Source: Paenibacillus sp. PAMC 26794 (GTDB taxonomy: Bacteria; Bacillota; Bacilli; Paenibacillales; Paenibacillaceae). Taken from it: a stretch of DNA of 64,000 nt. Below are positions 8,966-17,945 of this stretch, in pieces. Location: the NCBI RefSeq assembly GCF_000316035.1, contig NZ_ANHX01000082.1, positions 23,501 through 87,500 of the forward strand, in the 5' to 3' direction. The notes under the pieces were generated by a model. That model did no database searches, had not been told where the DNA came from, and worked only from the letters and a program-made list of their open reading frames with translations. Within the stretch, counting starts at the first letter, position 1. Every line of letters starts with the position of its first letter. The position numbers and the translations under genes were made by a program.

Positions 8966-9805
8966 ATGAATTCAACAATGCCAAACGAGAGTACCGCTAC
9001 GGAAGCGAGCACAGAGAAACAGATGTTTGTCATGAAATGTGGAGGCAGCACGCTGGCAGCATTGCCTGAGTCTTTCTTTGCGGATCTACGTGACTTGCAG
9101 TCCCAGGGTACACAGCCAGTTATCGTGCATGGTGGAGGTCCTGCGATCTCGGATAACCTGGCGAAGCTTGGTATCGAAACCGAATTCGTTAATGGCTTGC
9201 GCAAAACGACTGAACCTGTGCTGGACGTAGTGGAGATGGTGCTCGCTGGAAGTATCAACAAACAGATCGTGCGCCTGATTCAGCGTGTGGGCGGTCGTGC
9301 ACTCGGCTTGTCTGGCGTGGACGGGGGCCTGATCCAGGCTAAACCTGTTACAAACCACGCAGAGATCGGTTGGGTAGGCGATGTCACTGGTGTGAACGCA
9401 GAGATTATCCAAGGCATCGTGAACATGGGATACATGCCGGTTATCGCACCAGTTGGTGTAGATGCAACGGGACAACGCTATAACATAAATGCAGATACAG
9501 CTGCCGGTGCAGTGGCGTCTCATCTCGGCGTAAGTCGGATGATTGTCGTGACCGACGTTCCAGGCATCATGAAGAACGTAGGCGGCGAGAAAAAAGTACT
9601 GCCATCCGTATCTGTACAAGAGATTGAGGACATGATCCAGACCGGAGAAATCTATGGTGGCATGATTCCCAAAGTGCGTGCAGCAATCGCATGTATTCAT
9701 GGTCAAGTACGTGAGGTCGTCATCGTAGACGGCAGCGAACCCCAAATCCTGAGCCGAGTGCTCGGCGGAGAAATCATCGGAACAAGAATCATCCGTATGC
9801 AATAA
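8966..9805 (+). CDS. argB: Acetylglutamate kinase
   Basis: Second step of arginine synthesis: ATP-dependent phosphorylation of N-acetylglutamate, usually the step feedback-inhibited or PII-controlled in other groups. 279 aa, amino-acid kinase fold: MKCGGSTL phosphate-binding segment after a 20-residue hydrophilic N-terminal extension, VHGGGPAISDNL, GLSGVDGGL, NINADTAAGAVA and TDVPGIM near the C-terminal half. ATG at 8966 with AAAGGAG nine nt upstream. It stands between two structured elements (copies A and B) and is followed by a terminator, so it may be its own transcription unit inside the cluster. Confidence 0.96.
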   Translation: MNSTMPNESTATEASTEKQMFVMKCGGSTLAALPESFFADLRDLQSQGTQPVIVHGGGPAISDNLAKLGIETEFVNGLRKTTEPVLDVVEMVLAGSINKQIVRLIQRVGGRALGLSGVDGGLIQAKPVTNHAEIGWVGDVTGVNAEIIQGIVNMGYMPVIAPVGVDATGQRYNINADTAAGAVASHLGVSRMIVVTDVPGIMKNVGGEKKVLPSVSVQEIEDMIQTGEIYGGMIPKVRAAIACIHGQVREVVIVDGSEPQILSRVLGGEIIGTRIIRMQ

Positions 9806-9831
9806 TTTGCTCGATACGCTAGGGTCTGAAT

Positions 9832-9872
9832 AGCCGTATATTATATAAAAAAATATGTGCACGGCTTTTTTA
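9832..9872 (+). terminator. Intrinsic terminator after argB
   Basis: AGCCGTATAT (9832-9841) pairs with ATAT..ACGGCT, with a four-base bulge on the right, followed by TTTTTTATAT. It interrupts the arginine cluster between argB and argD. Confidence 0.7.
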
Positions 9873-9950
9873 TATAAGAAATCTAATATTACACACACAA
9901 TAACGTAGGGTGCAGAACCAATCTGAAGAATAAAAATGCATAACGGAGAG

Positions 9951-10060
9951 GACAGAAATAACCTGAAGAAGCGGAGCGTGCGCCTTTATCACAGGATTTT
10001 CCCCATTGAAGGGGAATAAAAAAAATCCAGGGATAACAGCGATCGGAAGGTTGTTCTGTC
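9951..10060 (+). repeat. Structured intergenic element, copy B (short form), before argD
   Basis: Outer stem GACAGAAATAACCT (9951-9964) with AGGTTGTTCTGTC (10048-10060). Junction GAAGAAGCGGAGCG, then inner hairpin with TTATC/GGATAA, GGATTT/AAATCC and CCCC/GGGG stems, then CAGCGATCGGA. Flanks AACGGAGAG on the left and ATCGAAGT on the right are shared with copies D and E. A fragment resembling the left end of copy D (GCAGAACCAATCTGAAGAA, from about 9912) lies just upstream, suggesting an older decayed copy. Ends 115 nt before the argD start, same orientation. Confidence 0.85.
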
Positions 10061-10175
10061 ATCGAAGTGGAAGTATGCATACGTTCGAAAGATATTTCTG
10101 CAATCGGGTGGTCTAGTGTAAATCAGGGTTCTTATATAATTGCTCGTGCACCAACCAATAAGGAGTGATATGGTC

Positions 10176-11429
10176 ATGGCAAAAGGCAACGAACAGCCAG
10201 GTTCTGGCACAGCGGTAGCGGGCGCAACAGCAACAGGTGCAGCGGCACAGACGGAAAGCTCGCTTTTCCAAACGTATGCGCGTTATCCAATCAGTCTGGT
10301 CAAAGGTAAAGGCAGCTGGTTGTGGGATGATCAGGGTAACCGTTATCTCGATTTCATGTGCGGTCTCGCTGTAACTAGCCTGGGCCATGCACCGGAGAAA
10401 GTCGGAGCCAAGCTGAAAGCTCAGATTGATGAGCTGTGGCATGTGTCCAACCTGTTCCAGATTCCAGGCCAGGAGAAAGCAGCAGCATTGTTGACAGCCA
10501 ATACGTGTGCTGACGCAGTGTTTTTCTGTAACAGTGGTGCCGAAGCGAACGAAGCAGCTATTAAAGTCGCACGTCGTTATCACCAGAAGGTGAAAGGCAC
10601 AGATCGCTATGAAGTGATCACATTTGCCCAGTCCTTTCATGGACGGACACTCGCTACATTGACAGCAACCGGACAGGATAAGGTGAAAGAAGGATTTTTA
10701 CCATTGCCAGCGGGATTTGTAACTGTACCTTTGCATGATATCCCTGCACTTGAAGCAGCAATTGGACCCAACACAGCAGCTATTATGCTGGAAATGGTTC
10801 AGGCCGAGGGTGGTGTATATCCGGTTGAGCCGGAATTCGTCAAACATGTACGGAAATTGTGTGGCGAGCACGGGTTGTTGCTCATTGTCGATGAAGTACA
10901 AACGGGAATGGGACGTACAGGCAAACTGTTCGCGCACGAACATTATGGTATTGAGCCAGACGTGTTCACCGTTGCCAAAGGTATCGGCAGTGGTTTCCCT
11001 GTAGGCGCGATGCTGGGTAAAGGTTTCCTGCGGGATGCGTTCACACCAGGTAGCCATGCGACGACATTTGGAGGAACACCACTTGCTTCATCCGTTGTAA
11101 TCGCAACAATCGAAACGATGCTGGAAGATCGCTTGCCAGAGCGTGCAGCGGAGATGGGCGAATACCTGATGAGCTCCCTGCGGAATCGTTTGGCGGGTAA
11201 CTCCTTTGTGAAGGAAGTTCGTGGTTTGGGATTGTTGGTCGGTATTGAATGTGCTGAGCCGGTAGGTGATATTGTGCTTGCTGGGCAAAAACGCGGTATC
11301 TTGTTCGTCTCTGCAGGACCGAATGTGATTCGTTTGCTTCCGAACCTGTATGTGAGTAAAGAAGAGATCGACGAGGCCGTATCTCTGGTAGGCACATTGA
11401 TCGAAGAGCACGTAGCGGCGAAAGCCTAA
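10176..11429 (+). CDS. argD: Acetylornithine aminotransferase
   Basis: PLP-dependent transfer of an amino group from glutamate to N-acetylglutamate semialdehyde. 417 aa from the ATG at 10176, 10 nt after AGGAG (10161-10165); the in-frame ATG at 10170 is the alternative, at a tight 4-nt spacing. Class III aminotransferase features: FFCNSGAEANEAAIK for the cofactor phosphate, LIVDEVQTGMGRTG with the pyridine-nitrogen Asp, and the Schiff-base lysine in TVAKGIGSGFP (Lys268). The first 25 residues are Ala/Gly/Thr-rich and poorly conserved. Element B and a terminator separate it from argB. Confidence 0.95.
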   Translation: MAKGNEQPGSGTAVAGATATGAAAQTESSLFQTYARYPISLVKGKGSWLWDDQGNRYLDFMCGLAVTSLGHAPEKVGAKLKAQIDELWHVSNLFQIPGQEKAAALLTANTCADAVFFCNSGAEANEAAIKVARRYHQKVKGTDRYEVITFAQSFHGRTLATLTATGQDKVKEGFLPLPAGFVTVPLHDIPALEAAIGPNTAAIMLEMVQAEGGVYPVEPEFVKHVRKLCGEHGLLLIVDEVQTGMGRTGKLFAHEHYGIEPDVFTVAKGIGSGFPVGAMLGKGFLRDAFTPGSHATTFGGTPLASSVVIATIETMLEDRLPERAAEMGEYLMSSLRNRLAGNSFVKEVRGLGLLVGIECAEPVGDIVLAGQKRGILFVSAGPNVIRLLPNLYVSKEEIDEAVSLVGTLIEEHVAAKA

Positions 11430-11616
11430 CATAAAAATGAGAACCTTTCTGTCTCGGGGCCATTACCGGCCTCGAAGCAGAATGAGATGATGAATCCCTG
11501 TAGCCGCGCGGTGAACTTGCGGAAGATGAACTGGAGAAGCACCACGACATGATGTTAGTGTTGCTTTCTTCTGCCCATGCGGGTGCAGGGAACCGGAAAT
11601 AAGGAGGACATTATAC

Positions 11617-12582
11617 ATGACAGCACAACAGACGGAAAAGGTTCAAAAGATTGATCTGAGAGGCCGGGATTTTATCGAATTCACGGACTACACGGCAGAG
11701 GAGATTCGTTATCTGCTTGATCTCGCAATTGAGATTAAAGGCAAACAGAAAAGCGGTGTACCTTTTCAACCGTTGAAAGGCAAAACGATCGGACTTATTT
11801 TTGAAAAATCATCTACACGTACGCGTGTATCCTTTGAAGTGGGTATGTTCCAATTGGGTGGACACGCACTCTTCCTGAGCAAAAATGATATCCAGCTGGG
11901 TCGCGGGGAAACAACACATGATACAGCCAAAGTATTGTCACGTTACCTGGACGGCATTATGATCCGTACCTTTGGACACCATAATGTAACTGAACTGGCA
12001 GAGCATGCGGATGTTCCAGTCATTAACGGCCTGAGCGATGCAGCGCATCCTTGTCAGGTACTGGCAGACTTCCAAACGGTGCTGGAGCACAAAGGCAAGC
12101 TCGCAGGTCTGAAAATGGCTTACATCGGAGATGGCAACAACATGGCACATTCCCTGATGCTCGGAGCAGCGAAGATGGGTATGCATGTTGCTGTAGCAAC
12201 GCCAGAAGGCTATGAGCCGGATAGCGCAGTTGTGGAGCAGGCACGCATTATCGCACAGGAGAGCGGTTCTGAAGTGACTGTAACCTACAGTGCACAAGAA
12301 GCAGCCAAAGATGCAGATATCGTGTACACGGATGTATGGGCAAGCATGGGCTTTGAAGAAGAGCAGAAGATTCGGGAGCAGGCATTTGCCGCATATCAAG
12401 TGGACGAGGAACTGATGAAAGGCGCAAAGCCGGACTACATGTTCTTGCATTGTCTGCCAGCACACCGCGGCGAAGAAGTGAGTGCCGGTGTAATTGACGG
12501 ACCGAACTCCCTGATCTTTGATCAGGCGGAGAATCGCTTGCATGCACAGAAGGCATTAATGGCTGCGTTAATGAGCGAATAG
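11617..12582 (+). CDS. argF: Ornithine carbamoyltransferase (anabolic)
   Basis: Makes citrulline from ornithine and carbamoyl phosphate. 321 aa. Carbamoyl-phosphate loop SSTRTRVSFE, ornithine-side HPCQVLADFQT and catalytic HCLPAHRGEEV are all intact. ATG at 11617 preceded by AAGGAGG. The 187-nt gap from argD shows no gene and only short hairpins (for example GAAGCA/TGCTTTC around 11535-11570). Position within a biosynthetic cluster argues for the anabolic ArgF rather than catabolic ArcB. Confidence 0.97.
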   Translation: MTAQQTEKVQKIDLRGRDFIEFTDYTAEEIRYLLDLAIEIKGKQKSGVPFQPLKGKTIGLIFEKSSTRTRVSFEVGMFQLGGHALFLSKNDIQLGRGETTHDTAKVLSRYLDGIMIRTFGHHNVTELAEHADVPVINGLSDAAHPCQVLADFQTVLEHKGKLAGLKMAYIGDGNNMAHSLMLGAAKMGMHVAVATPEGYEPDSAVVEQARIIAQESGSEVTVTYSAQEAAKDADIVYTDVWASMGFEEEQKIREQAFAAYQVDEELMKGAKPDYMFLHCLPAHRGEEVSAGVIDGPNSLIFDQAENRLHAQKALMAALMSE

Positions 12583-12675
12583 ATGCTGTTTGTCTTTATG
12601 GGTTGATTTTAGGCGCAGATTTCGCGATGATAGATAAAAGTTTATAGCAACTGATCTTGGGGAGGACCATTGAAC

Positions 12676-13911
12676 ATGGCTAAGGAAAAAATTGTACTCG
12701 CATATTCAGGCGGGTTGGACACATCTGTAATTTTGAAATGGTTGAAAGAAACGTATGACGCAGAGATTATTGCATTCACAGCGGATATTGGACAAAAGGA
12801 TGAACTGGACGGTTTGGAGGAAAAAGCACTGGCAACAGGCGCTTCCAAAGTATACATCGACGATCTGCGCGATGAATTCGCAAAAGATTTCATCTATCCA
12901 ATGTTCCAAGCTGGTGCCCTTTATGAAGGACAATACCTGCTCGGTACAAGTATCGCTCGTCCACTGATCGCTAAACGTATGGTGGACATCGCTCGTGCAG
13001 AAGGTGCTACAGCCATCGCTCACGGCGCTACAGGTAAAGGAAATGACCAAGTTCGCTTCGAGCTGAACGCGGCTGCACTGACACCAGACATTAACGTAAT
13101 TGCACCTTGGCGTCTGGAAGAATTCCGTAACCAATTCCCGGGACGTGCCGAGATGATTGCTTATGCTGAAAAACATGGTATTCCGGTAACCGCTTCTGCG
13201 GCTAAACCATACTCCACAGACCGTAACTTGCTGCATATCAGCTATGAGAGCGGTGTGCTCGAAGATCCTTGGTTCGATCCAAGTGCGGACGAAAACAAAG
13301 ACATGTTCCTGCTGAGCAGTGCACCTGAAGATGCACCGGATCAAGCAGAATATGTTGAACTGGAGTTCGAACAAGGCGACTGTGTTGCACTGAACGGTGA
13401 GCGTTTGAGCCCATTGCAAGTGATGGAGCAACTGAACGAGCTGGGTGGCAAACATGGTATTGGCCGTGTAGATATGGTTGAGAACCGTTTTGTTGGGATG
13501 AAGAGCCGTGGTGTGTACGAAACACCGGGTGGAACAATCTTGTTCACCGCACATCGCAAAATGGAGTCCATCACGATGGACCGTGAAGTGATGAACCTGC
13601 GTGATAGCCTGATCACACGTTACAGCACACTCGTTTACAACGGCTTCTGGTTCGCACCGGAACGTCTGGCGCTGCAAGCGCTGGTGACTGAAAGCCAGAA
13701 AAATGTAACAGGTACCGTTCGTGTGAAATTGTATAAAGGCAACATCATCGGCGCAGGTGTGAAAAGTCCTGTCAGCCTCTACAATCCGGACATCGCAACG
13801 ATGGAAGCTGATCCAACGCAAGCCTACGATCAAGGTGATGCAACAGGCTTTATCCGCCTGAATGCACTGCGTTTGAAAGTAAACTCCGGCGTGGAGCAAA
13901 ACAAAAACTAA
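12676..13911 (+). CDS. argG: Argininosuccinate synthase
   Basis: Joins citrulline and aspartate with ATP. 411 aa from the ATG at 12676 (GGGGAGG nine nt upstream); the TTG two codons earlier is less likely. N-type PP-loop AYSGGLDTS at residues about 10-18, GATGKGNDQVRFE citrulline/aspartate-binding region, and SAAKPYSTDRNLLH are family signatures. The 106-nt gap to argH contains a hairpin without a T tract (GACAAGGC..GGCCG with CGGCTTTGTC, about 13949-13992), so argG and argH are probably co-transcribed. Confidence 0.97.
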   Translation: MAKEKIVLAYSGGLDTSVILKWLKETYDAEIIAFTADIGQKDELDGLEEKALATGASKVYIDDLRDEFAKDFIYPMFQAGALYEGQYLLGTSIARPLIAKRMVDIARAEGATAIAHGATGKGNDQVRFELNAAALTPDINVIAPWRLEEFRNQFPGRAEMIAYAEKHGIPVTASAAKPYSTDRNLLHISYESGVLEDPWFDPSADENKDMFLLSSAPEDAPDQAEYVELEFEQGDCVALNGERLSPLQVMEQLNELGGKHGIGRVDMVENRFVGMKSRGVYETPGGTILFTAHRKMESITMDREVMNLRDSLITRYSTLVYNGFWFAPERLALQALVTESQKNVTGTVRVKLYKGNIIGAGVKSPVSLYNPDIATMEADPTQAYDQGDATGFIRLNALRLKVNSGVEQNKN

Positions 13912-14017
13912 TTTCAACCTGCATCATAGAGCTATATCAATATAAATGACAAGGCAGGCCGTTCTTGCATATCTGGCAGGAGCGGCTTTGTCCATGAGCG
14001 AAAGGGGAGTACTCACC

Positions 14018-15421
14018 GTGAGCAAGCTGTGGGGAGGACGTTTTACAAAACAAACCAATCATTTGGTTGAGGAATATACGGCATCGATCAATTTTGACAA
14101 AGCTTTGGCTGAGGAAGATATTCAGGGCAGTCTGGCCCATGTGACAATGCTGGGCAAATGCGGTATTCTTCCGGCGGAAGATGTAGAGACCATCAAAGAA
14201 GGATTGATCACCGTTCTGCACAAAATCCGTGCGGGCGAAGTGGAATTCTCCGTATCGGACGAAGACATCCACATGAATATTGAGAAAAACCTGATCGAGA
14301 CGATTGGTCCTGTAGGCGGTAAATTACATACAGGCCGTAGCCGGAACGATCAAGTTGCAACGGATATGCACTTGTACCTGCGTGAGCGCGTCGTTGGATT
14401 TGTAGGCATGCTGCACTCCTTGCAGGAAGCACTGATTGGACAAGCGAAAGATAACCTCGATACCATCGTACCGGGTTATACGCATCTTCAACGGGCACAG
14501 CCTATTCTGTTCGCACATCACCTGATGGCGTATGTCTCCATGTTCCAACGGGATGCGGAGCGTCTGATGGACAGCTACAAACGCATTAACATCCTGCCAC
14601 TGGGCGCAGGTGCTCTTGCGGGCACAACATTCCCGATTGACCGTCATTTTGTCGCGGAACAACTGGGCTTCGATGGCGTGTACGAGAACAGTCTGGACGC
14701 AGTAAGCGACCGTGACTTCATCGTTGAGTTCCTGGCGGCAGCTTCGCTGATCATGACTCACTTGTCCCGTCTGAGTGAAGAGCTGGTATTGTGGAGCAGC
14801 ACGGAGTTTGGGTTCGTTGAACTGGATGATGCGTTCTGCACAGGCAGCAGCATCATGCCTCAGAAGAAAAACCCGGACGTTCCTGAACTCGTTCGTGGTA
14901 AAACAGGACGTGTGTACGGCAACCTGATCGGTTTGCTGACGGTATTGAAATCTCTTCCACTGGCATACAACAAGGACATGCAGGAAGACAAAGAAGGCAT
15001 GTTCGACACAGTAGCAACGCTGGAGGGTGCACTGCAACTGTTCGCTCCAATGATCGCTACAATGACAGTGAACAAGGATCGTATGCGTCAAGCAGTCAAC
15101 CAGGATTTCTCCAACGCTACGGATATTGCCGATTTCCTCGTAGGCGAAGGCTTGCCTTTCCGTCAGGCGCATGAAGTGATTGGTAAAACGGTGCTGTACT
15201 GCATCCAGAACAGCAAGTATTTGCTGGATCTGACGATTGAAGAATTCCGTCAGTTCTCACCACTGTTTGATGACCGGATCTATGACGTGCTGCAACCGGA
15301 AGCGGTAGTGAACGCTCGTAATGTTTACGGCGGAACAGCTTCGGGTCAAGTCGCTGAAGCCATTGGACGCAGTGAGAAGGTATTGGAGATTACCGAGCAA
15401 TGGATTACGAACCGCGGTTAA
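14018..15421 (+). CDS. argH: Argininosuccinate lyase
   Basis: Last step, splitting argininosuccinate to arginine and fumarate. The GTG at 14018 preceded by AAAGGGGAG gives MSKLWGGRF, the usual ArgH N-terminus, and 467 aa; the in-frame extension back to 13946 overlaps the intergenic hairpin and is rejected. Fumarase/aspartase signature GSSIMPQKKNPD with the catalytic serine loop, and TGRSRNDQVATD substrate site. A strong terminator after it ends the arginine cluster. carA and carB, which sit inside some Bacillus arginine operons, are absent here. Confidence 0.97.
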   Translation: MSKLWGGRFTKQTNHLVEEYTASINFDKALAEEDIQGSLAHVTMLGKCGILPAEDVETIKEGLITVLHKIRAGEVEFSVSDEDIHMNIEKNLIETIGPVGGKLHTGRSRNDQVATDMHLYLRERVVGFVGMLHSLQEALIGQAKDNLDTIVPGYTHLQRAQPILFAHHLMAYVSMFQRDAERLMDSYKRINILPLGAGALAGTTFPIDRHFVAEQLGFDGVYENSLDAVSDRDFIVEFLAAASLIMTHLSRLSEELVLWSSTEFGFVELDDAFCTGSSIMPQKKNPDVPELVRGKTGRVYGNLIGLLTVLKSLPLAYNKDMQEDKEGMFDTVATLEGALQLFAPMIATMTVNKDRMRQAVNQDFSNATDIADFLVGEGLPFRQAHEVIGKTVLYCIQNSKYLLDLTIEEFRQFSPLFDDRIYDVLQPEAVVNARNVYGGTASGQVAEAIGRSEKVLEITEQWITNRG

Positions 15422-15459
15422 TACCACCGCTAATATAGTTTATCAAGGTGTACAATGCC

Positions 15460-15501
15460 AAAAGCAGGCCAGAGAATTTGTTCTCGATGGCCTGCTTTTT
15501 T
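15460..15501. terminator. Terminator after argH
   Basis: AAAAGCAGGCCAGAGAA pairs with TTCTCGATGGCCTGCTTTT with a single mismatch region, followed by more T. The A-rich left flank lets it serve the convergent esterase gene too. Confidence 0.9.
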
Positions 15502-15639
15502 ATGTTTTATAGCGACAACGAAGTGAACTGAATATATTCAACCCAGCAGTGACCGCAAGGTTATACTCTCATCGAAGTATCAGGGCACCCGTCTAATTAG
15601 ACGCAGTCGCTTCATTACAAGTTACTTTACAATGCTCTA

Positions 15640-16419
15640 CTAATTGCGCTTGGGCAAAGGCAACCATTTCAATACATCCTGGATTTTGGCATCCCAGTAG
15701 CCCCACTCATGTTCACCAGGCCCTTCCTCGTATGTCAATTCGAAGTTCGTTTGTTCACAGGCTTGACGGAAGGTTTGATTATCTTCATACAGGAAATCTT
15801 CCGTTCCGCAACATTGGTAGAGCAGAGGCCGCTGGCGTTGGCTTTCTTTTAACAGATGAATCAGATCATTCTCAGTGCCTGCCACCTGTGGTCCGAAAAT
15901 CCGTTGTAACTCAGTCTGTTGCAATGCTGAGGATGCGTTTCTATCCATATGTGCAGACATATCGAGAGCACCAGACAAACTGGCAGCTGCAGCATATTGA
16001 TCTGGTTTACGAAGGGCCAGCTTGAACGCCCCATAGCCACCCATGGATAATCCGGCAACGAAATTGTCCTCCCGTTGATCTGACAGCGGGAAGAAAGAAC
16101 GAGCAAGTGCCGGCAGTTCTTCACTGATAAAGCTCCAATAACGTCCGCCTTCTACCATATCTGTGTAGAAGCTGCGGTGAACCTGTGGCATAACAACGGC
16201 GATCCCGAGGTTGGCCACATAACGTTCGATGGAAGTCCGGCGCAGCCAGATGGAATCATCATCAGACAGACCGTGCAACAGGTACAGGGTTGGGCGCAGT
16301 CCTTTGCCGGTCACATTCTCCATACCGATCTGATTGTGGGTTTGTTGCGGCAGAATGACATGCATGCTGGTGCTAAGCCCGAGCGTATCCGAGTAAAAAT
16401 CACATTTAATAAGTGCCAT
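15640..16419 (-). CDS. Alpha/beta-hydrolase esterase (EstA/FrmB-like)
   Basis: 259 aa serine hydrolase of the esterase D / tributyrin esterase type. Nucleophile elbow GLSMGGYGA puts the serine at residue 125; HGLSDDDSIWLRRTSIERY is the oxyanion-side motif typical of this group; Asp and His near EDFLYEDN and GEHEWGYW complete the likely triad. No signal peptide, so cytoplasmic. Start ATG with AAAGGGG upstream. Such enzymes hydrolyse short-chain acyl esters; the relation to S-formylglutathione hydrolase is by fold, and the physiological substrate is unknown. Monocistronic, divergent from yhbD. Confidence 0.85.
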   Translation of the reverse strand: MALIKCDFYSDTLGLSTSMHVILPQQTHNQIGMENVTGKGLRPTLYLLHGLSDDDSIWLRRTSIERYVANLGIAVVMPQVHRSFYTDMVEGGRYWSFISEELPALARSFFPLSDQREDNFVAGLSMGGYGAFKLALRKPDQYAAAASLSGALDMSAHMDRNASSALQQTELQRIFGPQVAGTENDLIHLLKESQRQRPLLYQCCGTEDFLYEDNQTFRQACEQTNFELTYEEGPGEHEWGYWDAKIQDVLKWLPLPKRN

Positions 16420-16495
16420 GAGTATAAGAAACCCCTTTCATAAGTTCATATTTAACAGGTTATACCCAATGCCCATTCAATGCAATAACAAACGT

Positions 16496-16524
16496 TTTAC
16501 AACGTAACAATGTTATGTTACACT
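16496..16524 (+). promoter_or_regulatory. yhbD promoter with inverted repeat in the spacer
   Basis: TTTACA (16496-16501), 17-nt spacer, TACACT (16519-16524). The inverted repeat GTAACA (16504-16509) / TGTTAC (16516-16521) sits in the spacer and touches the -10, a good place for a repressor. The arms match words of the WalR-type site near ftsE, but the spacing (six) does not fit a WalR box. Confidence 0.5.
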
Positions 16525-16550
16525 CATTTCAATAAAAAGGGGGACCATAT

Positions 16551-17174
16551 ATGACGGATGATTTGATCTCCAAGAAAGAATTGTTGGACCTGACAGGAAT
16601 CTCATACGGCCAGTTATACCGCTGGAAGAGGAAAAATCTCATTCCCGAAGAATGGTTCATTCGGAAGTCGTCCTACACCGGACAAGAGACCTTTTTTCCA
16701 AAACAACAGATATTACTGCGCATTGACAAGATTCTCAATATGAAAGACGGATTATCGCTGGATGAGCTGGCAGACGTGTTCTCACCTACGTTGGGTGAAG
16801 TGGAAATGTCTGCACAACAATTGTTAGAGCGAAACATTGTTTCACAAATCTCGCTGGATCTATTGAAAGAAGCAGGTCCTGAACAATCGCTGTATGCTTT
16901 GGAGCAGATTATGATGCTCTACGTCCTTGATAAGCTGTTAATGAGCGGAGATATCACTCGGCAAGAGGGTACGTTGCTGATCGAAGTGATGTCTGAACAT
17001 TATTATCGTTTCACAGGTAAACCCAGCGAACTGGTGCTTACTCGCAAGATGGGTGTCCCGTCATTCATGCTGGTGACAGCAGGAACGGAGTTTTATTTTG
17101 ACAATGGTGTGAAGGTGGTTCTTAGACAGCCGATGGGAACATTTATGGAAGAATTAAAACTCAAATTGGGATAA
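16551..17174 (+). CDS. yhbD: YhbD-like DUF4004 protein with MerR-type HTH
   Basis: 207 aa. The N-terminal 75 residues look like a winged helix of the MerR type (SKKELLDLTGISYGQLYRWKR, then a wing with FPKQQILLRIDKIL), followed by a helical domain of unknown function. In Bacillus subtilis yhbD precedes yhbE and yhbF, two bactofilins, and the same order is found here, 14 nt apart. That context suggests it regulates or assists the bactofilins; direct evidence is lacking. Start ATG after GGGGGA. Confidence 0.8.
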   Translation: MTDDLISKKELLDLTGISYGQLYRWKRKNLIPEEWFIRKSSYTGQETFFPKQQILLRIDKILNMKDGLSLDELADVFSPTLGEVEMSAQQLLERNIVSQISLDLLKEAGPEQSLYALEQIMMLYVLDKLLMSGDITRQEGTLLIEVMSEHYYRFTGKPSELVLTRKMGVPSFMLVTAGTEFYFDNGVKVVLRQPMGTFMEELKLKLG

Positions 17175-17188
17175 GGAGAGGATCATCT

Positions 17189-17917
17189 ATGGAAGAGCGG
17201 AATAAGCGGAATGATCTGAATGTGGCGGGCATAAGTCAAACGGCAGGCGGGAATTTTCACCGTGTATCTATTGATGGCATGGCTAAGGTGAACGGCAACC
17301 TGGACTGCACCTCTATGGAAGTGAATGGGACATTGAAGATGCACGGCGCTTTGAGCACCGAGAGTGCAACGATTAACGGCATGTGTACGTTGAACGGTCC
17401 TTTGACCAGTTCTCGTGTTCGTGTGGATGGCATGACGACGATTAACGGAGATCTCCATAGCCCTGAGCTTGAAGTGAACGGAAAGTGTACCGTACGTGGA
17501 AGAGTGGATGGGGAACGAATTGATATTGGCGGTGTGATCGATATTGAAGGCGATGTCCAATGTGAGTCCCTGAATGTACAGGGCAATATTAAGATCAGCG
17601 GCTTTCTGAATGCGGGAATAGTGGAGATCAGGCTTCACACATCTTCTTCGGCTAAAGAGATTGGCGGAGAGCGTATCGATATTCGTCGCAAGGAGCAACA
17701 GAATGGATTTTGGAAAAGTATTGGCCTTGGCGGGACCCCTTCTTTTAAGACATCCTTAATTGAGGGTGATGAGATTGTGCTGGAAGATACCGAAGCTGAC
17801 ATTGTTCGGGGGAGTAACATTTTTATCGGTCGCGGCTGTAACATCAGGTTGGTCGAGTATTCAGGTGAACTTGAGGTAGATCAGGATGCCAAGGTGGGCA
17901 GCAGTCAGCGAATTTAA
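17189..17917 (+). CDS. Bactofilin-like polymer-forming protein (YhbE/BacE-like)
   Basis: 242 aa made of a right-handed beta-helix of short repeats (about every 20 residues: VNGNLDCTSMEVNGTLKM, TINGMCTLNGPL, VDGMTTINGDLHSPELEV and so on), the architecture of bactofilins that polymerise without nucleotide. The C-terminal 80 residues (IEGDEIVLEDTEADIVRG) form a second beta-rich block. AAGGAGAGG ribosome site; cotranscribed with yhbD. In B. subtilis the two homologues BacE/BacF are reported to affect flagellar assembly. It shares this layout with the next gene, indicating tandem duplication. Confidence 0.82.
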   Translation: MEERNKRNDLNVAGISQTAGGNFHRVSIDGMAKVNGNLDCTSMEVNGTLKMHGALSTESATINGMCTLNGPLTSSRVRVDGMTTINGDLHSPELEVNGKCTVRGRVDGERIDIGGVIDIEGDVQCESLNVQGNIKISGFLNAGIVEIRLHTSSSAKEIGGERIDIRRKEQQNGFWKSIGLGGTPSFKTSLIEGDEIVLEDTEADIVRGSNIFIGRGCNIRLVEYSGELEVDQDAKVGSSQRI

Positions 17918-17945
17918 AGTTTGGATATGGAGAGAAAGGGATGGG

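Noticed and set aside
12706..13917. 403-residue minus-strand open frame over argG
   Set aside because: Antisense shadow of a well-supported biosynthetic gene; composition is atypical and no motif is seen.
15525..15600. Possible further copy of the structured element after argH
   Set aside because: CAAGGTTATACTCTCATCGAAGT resembles the 3' end of copy B in pieces, but the junction, inner hairpin and left arm are not found, so at most a remnant.
16504..16521. WalR box at the yhbD promoter
   Set aside because: The words TGTAAC and TGTTAC occur on the minus strand, but their spacing is seven rather than five.
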